From positions 18,230-58,756 of the forward strand of contig JBNGIS010017931.1 in assembly GCA_049999725.1 (NCBI GenBank): a DNA stretch of 40,527 nt, given 5' to 3'. Below the pieces are notes generated by a model. The model did no database searches. It was not told the DNA's origin and saw only the letters and a program-made list of their open reading frames with translations. Positions 12,446 to 23,793 of this stretch are shown piece by piece. Source of the stretch: Haplomitrium mnioides. Taxonomy: Eukaryota > Marchantiophyta > Haplomitriopsida > Calobryales. Position 1 is the stretch's first letter. Every line of letters starts with the position of its first letter. The position numbers and the translations under genes were made by a program.

Positions 12446-15378
12446 TCAATGGCAACAAATAAGAAATCTTTGAGTTGAAGGATGAAGGTAGGCATGGATT
12501 TGGTTATATCCAAAGAGAAAAGATTGGTATGCATTTTGATTGAGAATGAAGAGACAAAGTTTGTGTCAATCTAGTAGAGTTTAGGCAAAAGAGTGTGTAA
12601 GAAGTGCCTTTATAGGGATATCAAAGGAGCATGAGCATGTGTGTGTAATTGTGTTGTTTAATAACAGAAAATTAAAGTGTTGTGGTCACAAATATCCATC
12701 GTTTTAATATGGTGGTGTTAGAGTATAATAGCCTCAATTGTTTTGTATTTGTAATCATGTCATATAATTATGTATTTGATTGATCCAAAGTGCATGTCTA
12801 TTCTGGAGTGGAATTTTTTAGTATAAGTCTATTTTGAAATGAATTTACTACTCTATATAGTATGATGCAATGGGCCCATTTTTATTCATCATCCCTCTCT
12901 CTCATAAATTTGTAATTTGTTCCCTACCTTGTCCTAAAGCACTTGCCTATTTTAGTCCTATCTGATTCTTGAACCTTCATCTCTATGAGAAAAGGCTCGA
13001 GGACTTCTTCTTTTTGCAAGTATTGGACTCTTGTTTTCCTATCTTTTGTGGAAGAAATTTTCCAAATTCTTCTTAAATTTTTCATTTCACATTGTCTACC
13101 AACCCTTGCACTATGCCAAGCTTTTGAGTTTATGCCTTTGTCTAATAAAGGTTTTCCATGTTTCTGATTCTTACCTATAGTCCCTTTGAAGGCACCTCTC
13201 AGTATGAATTGCAAGATAATTTTCATATGGCTTATATAATTCTTGTTGTTGCACGCATATCTCATTAAGGACATTATTATCTTGAGGTTTATCTACTCCA
13301 CCAACCCATGTTTGTAGAATGGTAGCCATTTCTATTGTTATGGATAGAGGTGCCTTGTGCAATCCAACATACCAAATCTTTCAAAATGAATTAGAGGAGA
13401 AAATTTCTTCCCCTATTTAACTTTGATATCTTTGCCATGAGCACCATTGTCGACTACTACTTCACAAGTGGAAAGAGAGAAATCACCATTTGCACTACAC
13501 TACAGTTTCAATGCCTTATGCTACATGATCATTAGTTATCCTGGTTGTAGGTTTCATCAACATGTATATGTTTGTCATACATAATGCAAGTATTGGCCTC
13601 AACTTTGTCCATTTTTGACATTCTTTGTCATGAGTCTCATTTTCCCCCATCTTGCATTGAGTTTCCCCCATCCACGACTCCCTCTTCTGTGAGTTTTCTT
13701 GTTAAGCCTTCATCCCTATTGGGCTCAAAATATTGTAATAGGTCCAATTTTAATTTTGTCCCGCTAATCATGTTGCGCACTTCAACATGATATCAAGAAT
13801 AAGATTGCAGTGTGCAGAGTTTGCGATTTCATTGTCCGTGCAACAAAAATGTTCCAAGACTTCATGACCTCAACCTTTTCTAAATAGTGATTTGGTTTTT
13901 TTCTTTTTTTGTAGTAGAGCACTAAACCTCTACTCCAACATTTCACACCAAAATATGCCAATGTGTGTGATTCTTGGTGGAGAGGAAAATCCACTTCATA
14001 AAACACATCTAGTAGGTGAGTTTGCCAAAGAGGAAATGAGAAAATTGTCAATTTTCCATCACTTCAATGTCATGTTGCAATTGCAAAATACCAACTAAAG
14101 TCCTTGTGTCGTTTGATCATATGATTTAGTCTCCAATCTGCAGTGATTAAAGTTTAACGCATAGAGAATAGCACGCCCCATTTTTTTCTCAACTACTCTT
14201 CTCATGTAATAGTGATACTAAAACTTGATCTACAATTCTTTGGTCTTGTTTTGATATCAAGCAAACATTAGTTCTACTATATGTTTCTATCCATCTATGG
14301 TGAAAAATCAACTCTTATTCAAATTGTATTCAGATTGGTAAAGCCAATTAGTAGAAAAATATGTTGTTAATGGTGTGGACATTTTTTGCATTGGCTTACA
14401 TGTTTTTTGGTTGAAACCAAGCATAAATCTTCAAGATCCAATACCTTTAGAAGGAGCATTATGTGCTTTTGACTAGCATTTGGCTAATTTTTTACAAAGA
14501 AATAGCGGAGATGGTCTCTTTGCAAGGTTTAGGAATATGGTCTTCTTGGGTTTAGAGGACAGTTGTTGCTAGAGTTGAGGCTCCTTTGAGCTCTATAGAG
14601 AGAGTACACAACATGCAATGATGTGTCATGCTTTGTTTTATCATGTTGTGTGAAATGTAGTGCATGCATGATGTTTGGATGTTACTATCTTGAAGAAACC
14701 CATCTTTTGAGTGTGGAGCTTAAAAATCAGCTTGGGGTTATGTTGCTTAACATAAGTCTCTTCTCTCACTTCCTCTAGCATGCTTCTGACAAATATTTGT
14801 GTTCATTGAAGCATTCATTAATTTGTTCAATCTTGATAATTGATGTTGAAATCGTAGGTGCTCAAATACTATCACATTATTTTTTGGAAGGTTTCAAGTT
14901 TTTTATGCAAAATTGGCTTTTTGAATAGAATGAGTGAAAGTTTTTGTAAAGAAAATTTAAAGTAATTTGAGAAAATTTTTGAATGTGGATTTTATAGTTA
15001 ACAAAAAAAAATTATTTGGTATTTTTATAGTACTACCTAAAACCTATCTGATTAGAGTTCTCTCTAATATCATACTTGATAGCTCTAATGCAAGAGTTAT
15101 GATATCTTTGCCTCAAGAGACAATCCTACATGAAGTTGTGTTGTTTGAAAAGCCTAATGGACCACTTTTCATTTCAGCTTATAAAGAAAAAAAAAACTAT
15201 CAAATTAGGGTGTGGATTCTTGTAATGTAATTTACAATTAATTTGAATTTTTCAAGTATGGTTTGCATGTAGTACAAGATTTTACATTGAAGAGGCTCAC
15301 ATGTTTGATTTATTTGTTTCTTTCATTGCAAGCTTTGAAGCTCAACGACGGTTATCACTTAATTGAAGTTGCCTTTTG
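12446..15378. other. Anonymous sequence with decayed coding-like frames
   Basis: Mostly AT-rich with no recognised gene. Between 12924 and 13362 two overlapping minus-strand frames of 116 and 63 codons are open. Near 13637-13793 a third minus-strand frame reads as plausible protein (KLDLLQYFEPNRDEGLTRKL, then Glu/Gly rich) and ends in a stop. At 14967-15230 there is an 87-codon plus-strand frame. None carries a motif I can name. The cluster at 12.9-13.8 kb may be one decayed minus-strand gene. Confidence 0.25.
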
Positions 15379-15599
15379 CACTAGAAAGAAACATCTTATA
15401 TGACCTAGTATTGAATGACTCAATGTCCAAAATGACTCAAAACCAAGACGGTGCAACACAAATACTCAAAAAATAACTCTCTAAAATGACCAAGTGCCAA
15501 AATTACCTATTGTGTTAATTTAGGGTCATTTCAACCATTTGAAAAAAAATAACATAGTAGGCTAAAATGATGCAAATCACACTAAACAACCATCTTAGA
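15379..15599 (+). mobile_element. CACTA-like repeat, copy 2, left part
   Basis: Starts CACTAGAAAGAAA and continues with TATGACCTA, AAATGACTCA and GGTCATTTCAACC segments in the same order as copy 1 at 12190. It ends with TTAGA, where the long GC-rich insertion begins. The remaining part of the copy resumes at 18952. Confidence 0.6.
15595..15599. repeat. Target-site duplication TTAGA, left
   Basis: TTAGA lies immediately before the TG start of the 15600-18946 insertion and is repeated immediately after its CA end (18947-18951). Copy 1 of the host repeat has TTAGA once at the corresponding place (about 12396-12400). Confidence 0.85.
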
Positions 15600-16200
15600 T
15601 GTCAGCCGGTGCTTTGGAGCACTAAAGCTGAATTCACGAAATCAGAAGCATCAGCGACCCAAATGCTCCTTAACAAGTGTGAAGGCCTCTCAGGAACAGC
15701 AACTTACCTCAAACAACTGACAAGAGCAGGGCACATGAGTTATGGGAGGGGAACAGGATCATGGCGGAGGAGAGGAGGAAGGAGAGAGTGATCACCAGCC
15801 AAGGGAGGGGCCTCATTTTCAAATTCAAAGCAGGCCAGCGGGAATCCGTGGGCCTAAGGAGGATGCGGAGATGGAGCTGGGGAGAAGGAACAGAGCAGCC
15901 ACCCATGGCGAGGCGATTGCAGGAGGAAGAAGAAGGGATCGACAACAAGGAAGGCTGAAGGCACTCCGAGGAAAGGCAAATCGTGGGGGTCCTGCATCGG
16001 CCACAAATCGGGAAGCAAGCATCAGGAGCTGACAGGAGGAGGTGAGATCGTCACGAGGGCGAGCAAGGCTAGGGAAGAGGGACGCCTCGATCCCGCAAGC
16101 AAGAGTGAGCCCTGTAGAGGCCGATCGAATGCTCCATTCGAGTCGGTAAGTCCTGGCGGAAGAGTGGAGTCCTCGAAAGGTCCCGCGAGATTCCACAGAA

Positions 16201-17156
16201 ACGTGGCGTCTCCAGAGCCTTCGCGGGATTCCGCGGACGACGTGGCGGCACCAAGAGGCCCGCGGATCTACGGACAGGCGCCTCCCTAAGTGGGGAGCCC
16301 ACTTAACTTGGTTCCGATCTGTCTTACGACGTGGTGAGCCCGGTTAAGAGGGATCCGCGAGGAACCCAACAGGGGAACAAGGAGGAGGGCCCGAAACAGA
16401 GACTTATCGCGGGTCTGGCCGAAGGAAATCGGGAGAGTGCCAGAAGGGTGATCTATCAGAGATCCGAGAAGGGGAGTTTCGACGAATCCAAAAAGGTGAT
16501 CTATCACCAACCGACCAACGAGGAGAAGGCTGAGCCGGAAAGGGGATTTACTGCAGGTCCGACCGACGGAGGAGCAAGCCGACGTCGAAAGGGTGATTCA
16601 ACGCATCTTCGGTATGACTAAGCGCGAAAGTTCGACGGGTCCAACCGTAGCATCTGAAAGTTTGACAGGGGGACGAAGGGCCTTGTAGTTCCTATATCGA
16701 GCATTCAGAAAAGATAACGAAGGGAGCCTCAGGCGCATGCATAGTTCTTATCTCGAGGGAAGGACGAATAAGCGACATCGACACAGTTCTTATTCGGCGA
16801 GCAGACAAAGGTCCGCATTGGCTCTACGGATGACGTGGCGAGCATAGGGAGTCCGGGGGAGGCTTCGGAAATGTGGCGCGCTGGGGAGCAAGGTAAGATT
16901 TCCGACGGTCAGCTTCGGAGGAAGGTACGCGCGACGGTCTACCTACCCCTTTGCGGGGTGGCATTGAACGGCGGCCTTCGGAGGACGTGGCGACTCCAAG
17001 GACCCCGCAAAAGCTCACGAGACACGCGGCAACAGGAGGAGGGTTCATCGAACTTCGGAAAAAGAGCGGGTCAACCACGGAAGGGAGAGTAAGTGCGACA
17101 GTCAGCCTACCCTCTTGTGGGGCGGCGTCGTACCGTGGTGCAGCGGGTGACGTGGC
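16201..17156 (+). promoter_or_regulatory. Cluster of ACGTGGC (ABRE/G-box-like) boxes in LTR
   Basis: ACGTGGC occurs at 16201, 16240, 16833, 16985 and 17150. A near match ACGTGGT is at 16329, and a palindromic CACGTG is at 17394. ACGTGGC is the core of abscisic-acid response elements bound by plant bZIP factors. Five exact copies in under 1 kb of U3-like sequence suggest stress-responsive transcription, but GC content and local duplication contribute to the count. Confidence 0.4.
16418..16610. repeat. Degenerate ~47-bp tandem repeats inside LTR
   Basis: Four successive blocks of roughly 45-49 bases start with CCGA- or CGAC-type sequence and share a central GAAAGGGTGAT-like segment, for example AGAAGGGTGATCTATCA and AAAAAGGTGATCTATCA. 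A fifth, poorer block follows to about 16660. Confidence 0.55.
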
Positions 17157-17160
17157 AAAA
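16931..17160. repeat. Duplicated block, 164-bp offset, inside LTR
   Basis: GCGACGGTCTACCTACCC at 16931 recurs as GCGACAGTCAGCCTACCC at 17095. Each is followed by a GCGGGG or GTGGGG segment and then an ACGTGGC box. A weaker related segment precedes them near 16890. Confidence 0.6.
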
Positions 17161-18656
17161 GGAGGGTGACTTGGGATCTACGAAGGCATATTTGGAGATT
17201 CCGTGGACTGGGTCCCGCGGGGCGCTTCAGAACTCTGTTCTGAAGACCCCTTCGGACTCAACCGCGGGAATCTACGGAATCTCAGTCGCAAGATTCCTCG
17301 GACTCCCTGTCAATTTTACCGTTGTACTTTCATCATCACGGGACACGCGGCGCGCGCTATTTGTCGGTTGTAACAGGATTAACAAGCGCGCGCCACGTGC
17401 CGTCACCTCGTAGCTCTAGAGAGCTAACGGGATTAACGACCTTTCTTGGGATCGGGCTCGCGAGTTCAATGCTCACAAGGGGAGTATACCTTGATGACCT
17501 TTGAATTCTTTCAGGTTGATGCACGGGCAACCTTAGATCGCGAGGCAACTACACGCTAAGGAGAATCGCAACGAAGGGGGGCTGGAATGAGAATTCACTG
17601 ACAAGACCATGTGAAGCAGGGGTACTCGCTCTAGGGGGCTAGGGGGATTCAGAGGAGGACTGGAGGAGCGTTGAGGATTGCAGAGCGAGGAGCTCTGGAT
17701 GCTCGGGCGATCCAGGTAACCTCATCCTTGCCGGTGGACCAGAGAGGAGGGTGACTGATACGGGGTCTCGATTGGATTCTGGCCGACTAAGACTTCGGGA
17801 GAGGCCACCATGGAAGGACTTGGGGTCGTCTCTATGTTATCTGTGTAGGAGCATCACAATCTGAGGACAAGGAAATCGCAACAAGGGGCGGATGGGGTGG
17901 GAGTCCCAGTTATGACTTCGGGAGAGGCCGCCAAGTAAGGAGCTTGGGGTTTTCTCTGCCATTCCTTGTGCGCAGGTATCAACCCAGAGTGCTCGGAGTA
18001 CACTCTAGTGTAATTCTTCAAGTGGAGCTGAGACGGAGGGGGCTGCGCTAGTGCCAGTGCACTGCGTAGTAAGACTTGTCGAGGCTCAGGGGTGGAGTGA
18101 GCTACCTGCAGTTAGGAAAGCTGTCTTCTAGAGGTGGAAGTCAAAGAAACTCTCTTCCTAACCTGAGGAAGTAAAAGCAGGGCTTCTTGCGAGGGAAGCT
18201 AAAAAACTATCTGAAGAGGAGGGTGTGTGGGTTGCTGGGCTGCAATTGTAAGGCAGCGGGACTCATAAGGGAAGTATCATCATTAGAAATCCAGAGGGCC
18301 TTCAAGGACTTTGATCTCTCTTGCATATAGTGTGTAAATCGTTTGTCTATATCTGTGTAGCTAGATTTCATTTCTGCTTTGTGTCCCTTTGGTTTGTTAG
18401 ATTAGTGGATATCAGATCAGTTGAGCAGACCATGGGAACAGCCTTGGAGGGGGAGTCCCATCCCTTGATACAAGTTCTGGTATCCTGGGGGTGAATGCTC
18501 TCTGTTCCTGATCCTTTTACATAGTTAGGAATTAGATCACATTAGGATAGTTAAGATAATCTGTTTTCAGTTTTGAGACAACCCTAAGAGGGGGAGTCCA
18601 GTCTTGTTGTATTGTTCAGGTGTTGCAGATCACCAGCACCTATTCTGCCCCAAGCA

Positions 18657-18665
18657 TATATAAGG
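18657..18665 (+). promoter_or_regulatory. Putative LTR TATA box
   Basis: TATATAAGG sits about 290 bases before the CA end of the long LTR. The diverged inverted relative at 38.4-39.5 kb has TATATGAG in the equivalent place. It is the best promoter candidate in the LTR. Confidence 0.45.
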
Positions 18666-18951
18666 TGGCAGGGACTCTGGTTTGGACCTTTGGAATATAT
18701 GGAAAGAATTACACGAATGTTGGGTGTGATGAATGTGGACTGGTTATGAATGAATGAGTTGAGTGCAAACACAAGAAGAGAGAGTGGTGAACATAAGGAC
18801 TGTAAGGAAGGGGAAAGTCCTTAAAGCCTAAAAACGATAACTGGTAAGGGGCCATCTCAGAAAAGAACCTGAAAGCCCGAAACTTGTCCTCTCCTGCACT
18901 CAAAACAATGTCTGAAACGGTTAAGGCCCGAAACAGGGGAGCGACATTAGA

Positions 18952-18997
18952 CTTGAGTCATAAATGACTATAATTGAAAACATATTGATATATCACT
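18952..18997 (+). mobile_element. CACTA-like repeat, copy 2, right part
   Basis: After the second TTAGA the sequence reads CTTGAGTCATAAATGACTAT and then GATATATCACTA. This aligns with copy 1 from about 12401 to 12430, so the host repeat resumes here. Its far end is unclear. Confidence 0.55.
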
Positions 18998-20230
18998 ATT
19001 CTATATCTCTAATGATTCCATTCAATGAGAGCCCTATTATCTTCCTTAGTATTACATGTCTTCTTGGAGTATTGTTTGTCATCCAACATCTCTAGTGACT
19101 AGGTTTTTCTCAATTTGTCATGGAAGATACATTATGTAGAAATTAAATTCATTCTAACCTTGTTTTTTGTTGCAAGGAGAATCAAGTGGCATGCTACAAA
19201 GAAACTATTGAGTTGTTTGGAGTTTCTGTGTTGTTTTGCTTCTAGATTAAATATTGATGAGATTAGTAGCTATCCTATATTGAGTTGGGGCTCAATTCTC
19301 CTCTACATCTCTATAGTTTTGAAAAAATGTTCAATGTTGATTCTAGAAAATTGAAGAGCGCTTTGAAGAGAACAACTACTACTTTGAACTAGAAACTGCT
19401 AATGTGTTTCTGTTTCATTTGGTGTTCGCAAAAACCAATTTCAAAATTTTAGCATCTATAATCATGAATTTGACACTAGTAATATTTGTTTGCAAAACAA
19501 ATGTAGTTTCATATATCAAAATGGCTCACTTTGAGTGCACAATGTATTAAAAGAAAATCTTCTTATAAGTATTTTAACAAAATTGCTTTAATAATTTCAT
19601 CTTTAGAAAGTATGAGCATCACCAAACAAGATATATAAAAAATATGCATGATATTTGTTGTTAAATATTTTCAAAACTAATAATGATATAACTAATTAGA
19701 AAATTTGATAAAAAAATTCAAATTTTATGAGAAAAGTTGTGAACTAGAACCTTAAAGTGTTGGTGCAAGAGGATTGTTGAAGCAAAATTGTGAAAAGACT
19801 ACTATAGCCAATGCTCACATGGACAACTGAGGCTCGTATGTAGGCACGCTTTGTTTGAAAAGGTCCATGTACGTAGGGACAACTACAACTAACTCAAGCT
19901 TGAACAACTCAAGCTCATACGCGCATGGAGAACTAAAGTAATTGGAAGCAAGGACTTTGGAAGCCCATCTAAAAACGAATAGCAAAAACTAAGAATTAAA
20001 GAAAACTTGAATAGAAAATGAAAAAAGGAACAGAAAGGGAGCTTCCATGTGAGCATAGACTTCATTGCTATTTAAAAAAAAAACCAATACATTTTGTTCA
20101 AAAAAGCCATTTTGCGCAAGAAATTGAATCGTAAAAAAAAAACTTAAATTGGATTTGGAGTGCAACAAGATTGAAACTTCATCAAATAATATTTTGTGAA
20201 GAAAATACTTTATTATGTAGAAATATTACA
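18998..20230. other. AT-rich 3' flank of pseudogene with minisatellite traces
   Basis: No gene is recognised. A 79-codon plus-strand frame at 19115-19354 is open but unremarkable. Between about 19800 and 20070 isolated units related to the ATGCGCGCAT dyad repeat occur (for example CTCATACGCGCATGGAG near 19916). Parts of 19350-19760 resemble 36200-36560, including a shared AACAAC-CTACTTTGAAC segment, so this may be the flank of a dispersed repeat family. Confidence 0.35.
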
Positions 20231-20772
20231 TCACTCTGATGGTACAGCTTTATCTTTTTTAGGAGGAGTTGGTTTATCTAAATCAACTGCTTGAGAAACT
20301 TCAACATCTACGTCATTACAGAGTCTTACCAAGACTTTCCAGTCCTAGAGATGGCAACAAAATCACTAGTAGGACCTATAGTACCAAAAGGAACATGTTT
20401 CTTGTGGTACACATATACTATCTACGATTCAATCACATCGGATGGCAAAGAAGACATCGTCAAAACTCTCTGTGGAATATAGATAGATTGACATCTATCA
20501 TATTACACAACAATGCAATTTTGCATCAGCTTTAAAGCAAAAAAAGGACGTGTGCCAGACCTTGAGCAAGATCTAAGATCCAATCTTGCTTTGATGATAA
20601 ATGGTCAATGAAAACATTATATAGAACTTGGGGCTTTTAGTAAACATTCACAAGAGCATCATCTTCAGGATGTTTTAGCTTAGCCAACACAACAAGTCAA
20701 CTGAACACACTCCGCATAATTTTCCGAGTACAACCATTGGCATCATTAGGTTGTAAGTTGAAGAGCCTCATG
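20231..20772 (-). pseudogene. Last exon block (C terminus) of decayed gene
   Basis: Begins after an AAG acceptor (20773) with a frame containing RLFNLQPNDANGCTRKI, then an AKLKHPEDDALVNVY segment and a DHLSSKQDWILDLAQGL segment. After a frame change it continues with FGTIGPTSDFVAISR and ends DKPTPPKKDKAVPSE-stop, the stop TGA being 20231-20233. An extra small intron in the T-rich stretch near 20550 is possible. Several stops interrupt it. I recognise no domain. The basic Pro/Lys tail is low complexity. Confidence 0.45.
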
Positions 20773-20879
20773 CTTTGGTCCATGTAGTAAGAAAAATAAA
20801 CAAATCAGACACTTGAAAGATAGTGTAGAAAAACTAAAAAAGATAAACTAAAAACCCAAAAAATCAAAAGAGAACTTAC

Positions 20880-20923
20880 GTGATGTTGTAGTTGATGGCA
20901 CATCAAACCTTTAAAAGAGCATC
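20880..20923 (-). pseudogene. Small exon block of decayed gene
   Basis: Short block reading DALLKV-stop-CAINYNIT, followed by CAC/GTAAGT, a good plant donor (intron begins at 20879). The upstream acceptor is uncertain; GAG/GATG at 20923 is one choice. It continues the reading of the preceding block. Confidence 0.35.
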
Positions 20924-21056
20924 CTCGACGATCCCAAATTGTTGCAAAAAATAGATTATTACAAAAGACCAAAAACTAGAAGTCATAATTGCCACAAAAA
21001 ATGAAACCAAATAAAAAATGTCATCCAAAAAAAGGGTTCGTAATCGTTGTGCTTAC

Positions 21057-21449
21057 ATTCCTTAAAGTTATAACCGTAAAGAGTGTCTGCAATTGCCAAA
21101 GTGAAGATCTAGGTGTCATGAAATCCTTCAACTGACAAACATTTGCCTCCCCATGGACTTTGTAATATACCATGTTGAGTCCATAAAAAAAGGACATTAA
21201 GTCCTCCTCTTTGTCTCTTAGAACTTCTTCAGTGGGAAAAGCAACAACATCGTTTCATTGCCTTGATTTCCACTCTCTAGCTTTATGGCAATGAAGCAGA
21301 AAAGTAGGAAGGTAGGAAACAATTGTTGGAGAATGGTCTTGATCTTCTTGGCTACCCCTAATCTTTTTTGCCATTTGGCAGTTGTTGTCAATTTTCTGAC
21401 AAGTTGTCATTTAAAGGTTTTGTCCCCTTATACATAGCAAAAATGAAAA
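21057..21449 (-). pseudogene. Exon block of decayed gene, partly still open
   Basis: The last ~65 codons read without a stop: AFPTEEVLRDKEEDLMSFFY, then GLNMVYYKVHGEANVCQLKD and a PRSSLWQLQTLF segment, ending at AAT/GTAAGC (intron starts at 21056). The upstream part has stops. A TATAAG acceptor near 21450 follows a long T tract. Composition and the clean donor strongly suggest a genuine former exon. I do not recognise the family with confidence. Confidence 0.5.
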
Positions 21450-21489
21450 AAAAAAAAAGAAGGAAACAAAACAGAAAATGTAGACTTTA

Positions 21490-22010
21490 AAGAGGAAGAG
21501 AATGCAAGCAAAGACCCTCAAGTCAATCTAAGCATTGACTTGAGAGTCCAAAATAGCATGGACATTGGAGTCTAAACTAAGATGGACAGTGAAGTCCATA
21601 CGCATTTAGACATTGAAGTCCAAGCGCGTTTGGATAATAAAGTTTGTGTGCATGTGGACATTGAAGTCCACAAGCATGGACCCTCAAGTTCATGCTGGCA
21701 TTGATTTCAATGTCGATGCGCAAGGACTTGAAATGGAAGTCGCGCTTGGACTACATAGTCCATGTACGCATACACTAGAGAGTCTATATACGCATAGACC
21801 ATAGATTCCAAGCATGCATAGACTGGAGAGTCCATGCGTGCTTGGACTTGATAGTCCAAGCATGTAAGGACTTGAAAGTCTGTTACGCATCTGGACTAGA
21901 CTGTCCATGAGCGTATGGACTTGATAGTCCAAATGCACCAAACTATAGAGTCTTTACATGCACAAACTTGATAGTCCATGTGCGCATGGACTCAGAATAA
22001 GTTTTATTCT
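21490..22010. repeat. Palindromic 24-bp minisatellite array (intronic)
   Basis: About twenty diverged units of 23-26 bases, each with a dyad such as AGTCCATGNGCGCATGGACT joined by TTGAT or TTGAA. Examples are TCCATGCGTGCTTGGACTT near 21832 and TCCATGTGCGCATGGACTC near 21977. The array lies between two exon blocks of the minus-strand pseudogene. Each unit can fold on itself. Open frames through it are a by-product of the unit length being a multiple of three. Confidence 0.85.
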
Positions 22011-22082
22011 AACAAAAGTCCATTTACAAAAAATTCAATGCAACTCTAGAAAAATAAATGTAGAATGGAAAAAAAAACTGAC

Positions 22083-23532
22083 CAAAAGCTTCTCAAAACT
22101 GGAGTAAAATGAAGACATCTTTGACTCCTTAGTATGGAGAGGGTACTTCTCAAGAGCTGCAATAGACTTTGGAGCAAGTAGACCTAACCATGACCACTAA
22201 AACTTTATGTCTCTCCAGCTCGCGCGACATTTCTTCAATTGAAAGGTCTCTAGCTTCCACGCGTTTCAAAACAAAAATTTTAACTTTATCTGAAAGACCC
22301 TGAAGGGACCTCCATTGTGTCCACTTCATGTCCTATATTCTCATCAATCCCTTGGCCTTAGACTTTTGGCCATTTATCGTATTTTTCTCTCACAACACAA
22401 AAAAACTTTGTTGTAAATCCTAGAGCTCACCACTTTGGAATGCCAACTAGAACCAATTGTCTTGAGAAGTGATTGTATTTTCAAGAGTCAACTTTGGCTT
22501 GATCTCGAAGGTCTCCAACACCAACTCTCTTTTTAATCTACCATCCCACTCTCCACAAACCTCTAATGTCAATATTCAACCTTTTGAATCGATGTCATTT
22601 CCAACCTGTACCTTTGGTCGTAATTATCATATGTTGCAAATATGTGGGCTTCTATTGGTGTTAAACCCACATACATATAACAATTGTAGGGCAACAACAT
22701 TGGATTTTTTGCTTTGTATTTGGTGATTAAAAGCTTCCTTACATCAGCACTATGATTGCCTCCTACAATCTTGTACCGATACTTGTCAGGGTTCCTTAGA
22801 TTGAACTCTAACTTATCCTTCAACCCGCACTTTGGGGTCAACAACAATAATAAAAAAATCGTGCATATATTTTTTGGTGAGCATTCTTTGTGCCAGAAGT
22901 TCAACAAAGTCTTCATTCAACCTCCTAATCTGGAATTGCCCCCAGTTGTCCATTCTAAGTTTTGGGAGATTTTAATTCTCCAGCCAAATTGTAATACTTT
23001 CCTCTCGGACTCTGCATTGCTGGATTGCAAACTCTTTAATTTTATTTTTGTCTTCTTTAAACACTATCTGAGGGTTCACTTGTTTGCGCTCTTGAAATGT
23101 TTGCATCCCCTTATGCGATTGCCTTTTTGATCTAGACATTGGAGCTTGAATTAGCTCCGATTTTGATTCCTCCTTTGAGCTACTTTGCATTGACGACAAA
23201 GGGGCTGAAAGAGATGACCTTGTTGGAGAGTGGGAGGGGGCCGGCTCCTCCTCAATAATGGGTGTAGGAACAAGCTTCTTCTTTGGGAAAACCTGTTTCT
23301 TCTTTTTTGGAGCCTCGACTGGCTCCATTGCCTTTCTCTTTTTGCCACGTGATGGTCATGGTGTTGTTGCCATTGACATAGTCACATCGATTGGATGTGG
23401 TACTAGCTGTTGAATATGGACTCCTTACTTTGGCTTCAATAGCTTGATGATAATAGCTAGCTTGATGAAGTCCCGCTCGACACACTTCACGTCAGGGTAG
23501 GCATCAACAAAGTCCGTCAAATATTGAGTAAA
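22083..23532 (-). pseudogene. Large exon block with NLS-like and ParB-like segments
   Basis: Starts after a polyT-CAG acceptor (23533-23535) with FTQYLTDFVDAYPDVKCVER. Next come basic clusters resembling nuclear localisation signals (GKKRKA, PKKKK, FPKKKL at about 23270-23350), then a Ser/Pro-rich linker. At 22569-22916 the frame carries KIVGGNHSADV (GGNHSA about 22746-22763), YVGLTPIEA and RLEMTSIQKV. A GxH plus conserved downstream helix pattern is what ParB/sulfiredoxin-superfamily N domains show, but the match is from memory. Further on: NWFWLAFQSGELQDLQQSF and WTQWRSLQGL. About seven stops and two frameshifts are present. The 3' donor (about 22082) is non-consensus. Confidence 0.45.
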
Positions 23533-23635
23533 CTGAAAAAAAAAATTAAAACACAATAATACATGATACATAAAAAATCTCCATATATTTATAAGGAATT
23601 TAAACTTTTGAACCTACAACAAGCTAAAAAAAGAA

Positions 23636-23793
23636 CATGGAGTCCATGCTCACATTGACTCTGAGTCCAAGTGTGCATGTTATTGAAGTCCATATGCGCA
23701 TGGACTTGAAGTCCATACGCGCATGGACTCAAAGTCCATGCATACATAGACTCTGAAGTCCATGCTCGCATAGACTCCAAAGCCCATGCGCGC
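23636..23793. repeat. Palindromic minisatellite, left of gypsy insertion
   Basis: Six or seven units of the AGTCCATGCGCGCATGGACT type, for example TCCATACGCGCATGGACTC at about 23710. The array is cut by the gypsy element at its GCGC centre and resumes at 33124. Confidence 0.9.

Larger units (their letters stand above)
15600..18946 (+). mobile_element. Giant solo LTR (3347 bp), GC-rich
   Basis: The insertion starts TGTCAG, ends GCGACA and is flanked by perfect TTAGA duplications, which fits an LTR left after recombination between two LTRs. Its start does not recur at its end, so it is not itself an LTR-internal-LTR structure. It is far more GC-rich than its surroundings, at least to about 18.3 kb. 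It contains degenerate short tandem repeats (about 16418-16610), a 164-bp duplicated block (about 16931-17160), five ACGTGGC boxes, and TATATAAGG at 18657 about 290 bases before the end. That TATA position suits a plus-oriented LTR with U3 ending near 18.68 kb. The many plus- and minus-strand open frames at 15.6-17.5 kb follow from high GC and are not genes. Superfamily is unknown. Confidence 0.75.

Noticed and set aside
15567-17548. Numerous overlapping open frames on both strands in the GC-rich block
   Set aside because: They overlap in several frames, share no domain and lie in an LTR; high GC lowers stop-codon frequency.
15600-18946. GC-rich island as a horizontally acquired bacterial or organellar insert
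   Set aside because: Target duplication, TG...CA ends and a diverged relative at 38.4-39.5 kb point to an LTR; no bacterial or organellar gene is present.
21690-21941. 83-codon minus-strand frame with repeated LSSP-like peptide
   Set aside because: It is the translation of the 24-bp minisatellite, whose unit length is a multiple of three.
22756-23130. 124-codon plus-strand frame
   Set aside because: It is antisense to the minus-strand exon block, which has clearer protein features and splice context.
23636-23793. Possible CRISPR-like array of short palindromic repeats
   Set aside because: Units are contiguous and diverged, without unique spacers of constant length, in a eukaryotic intron context.
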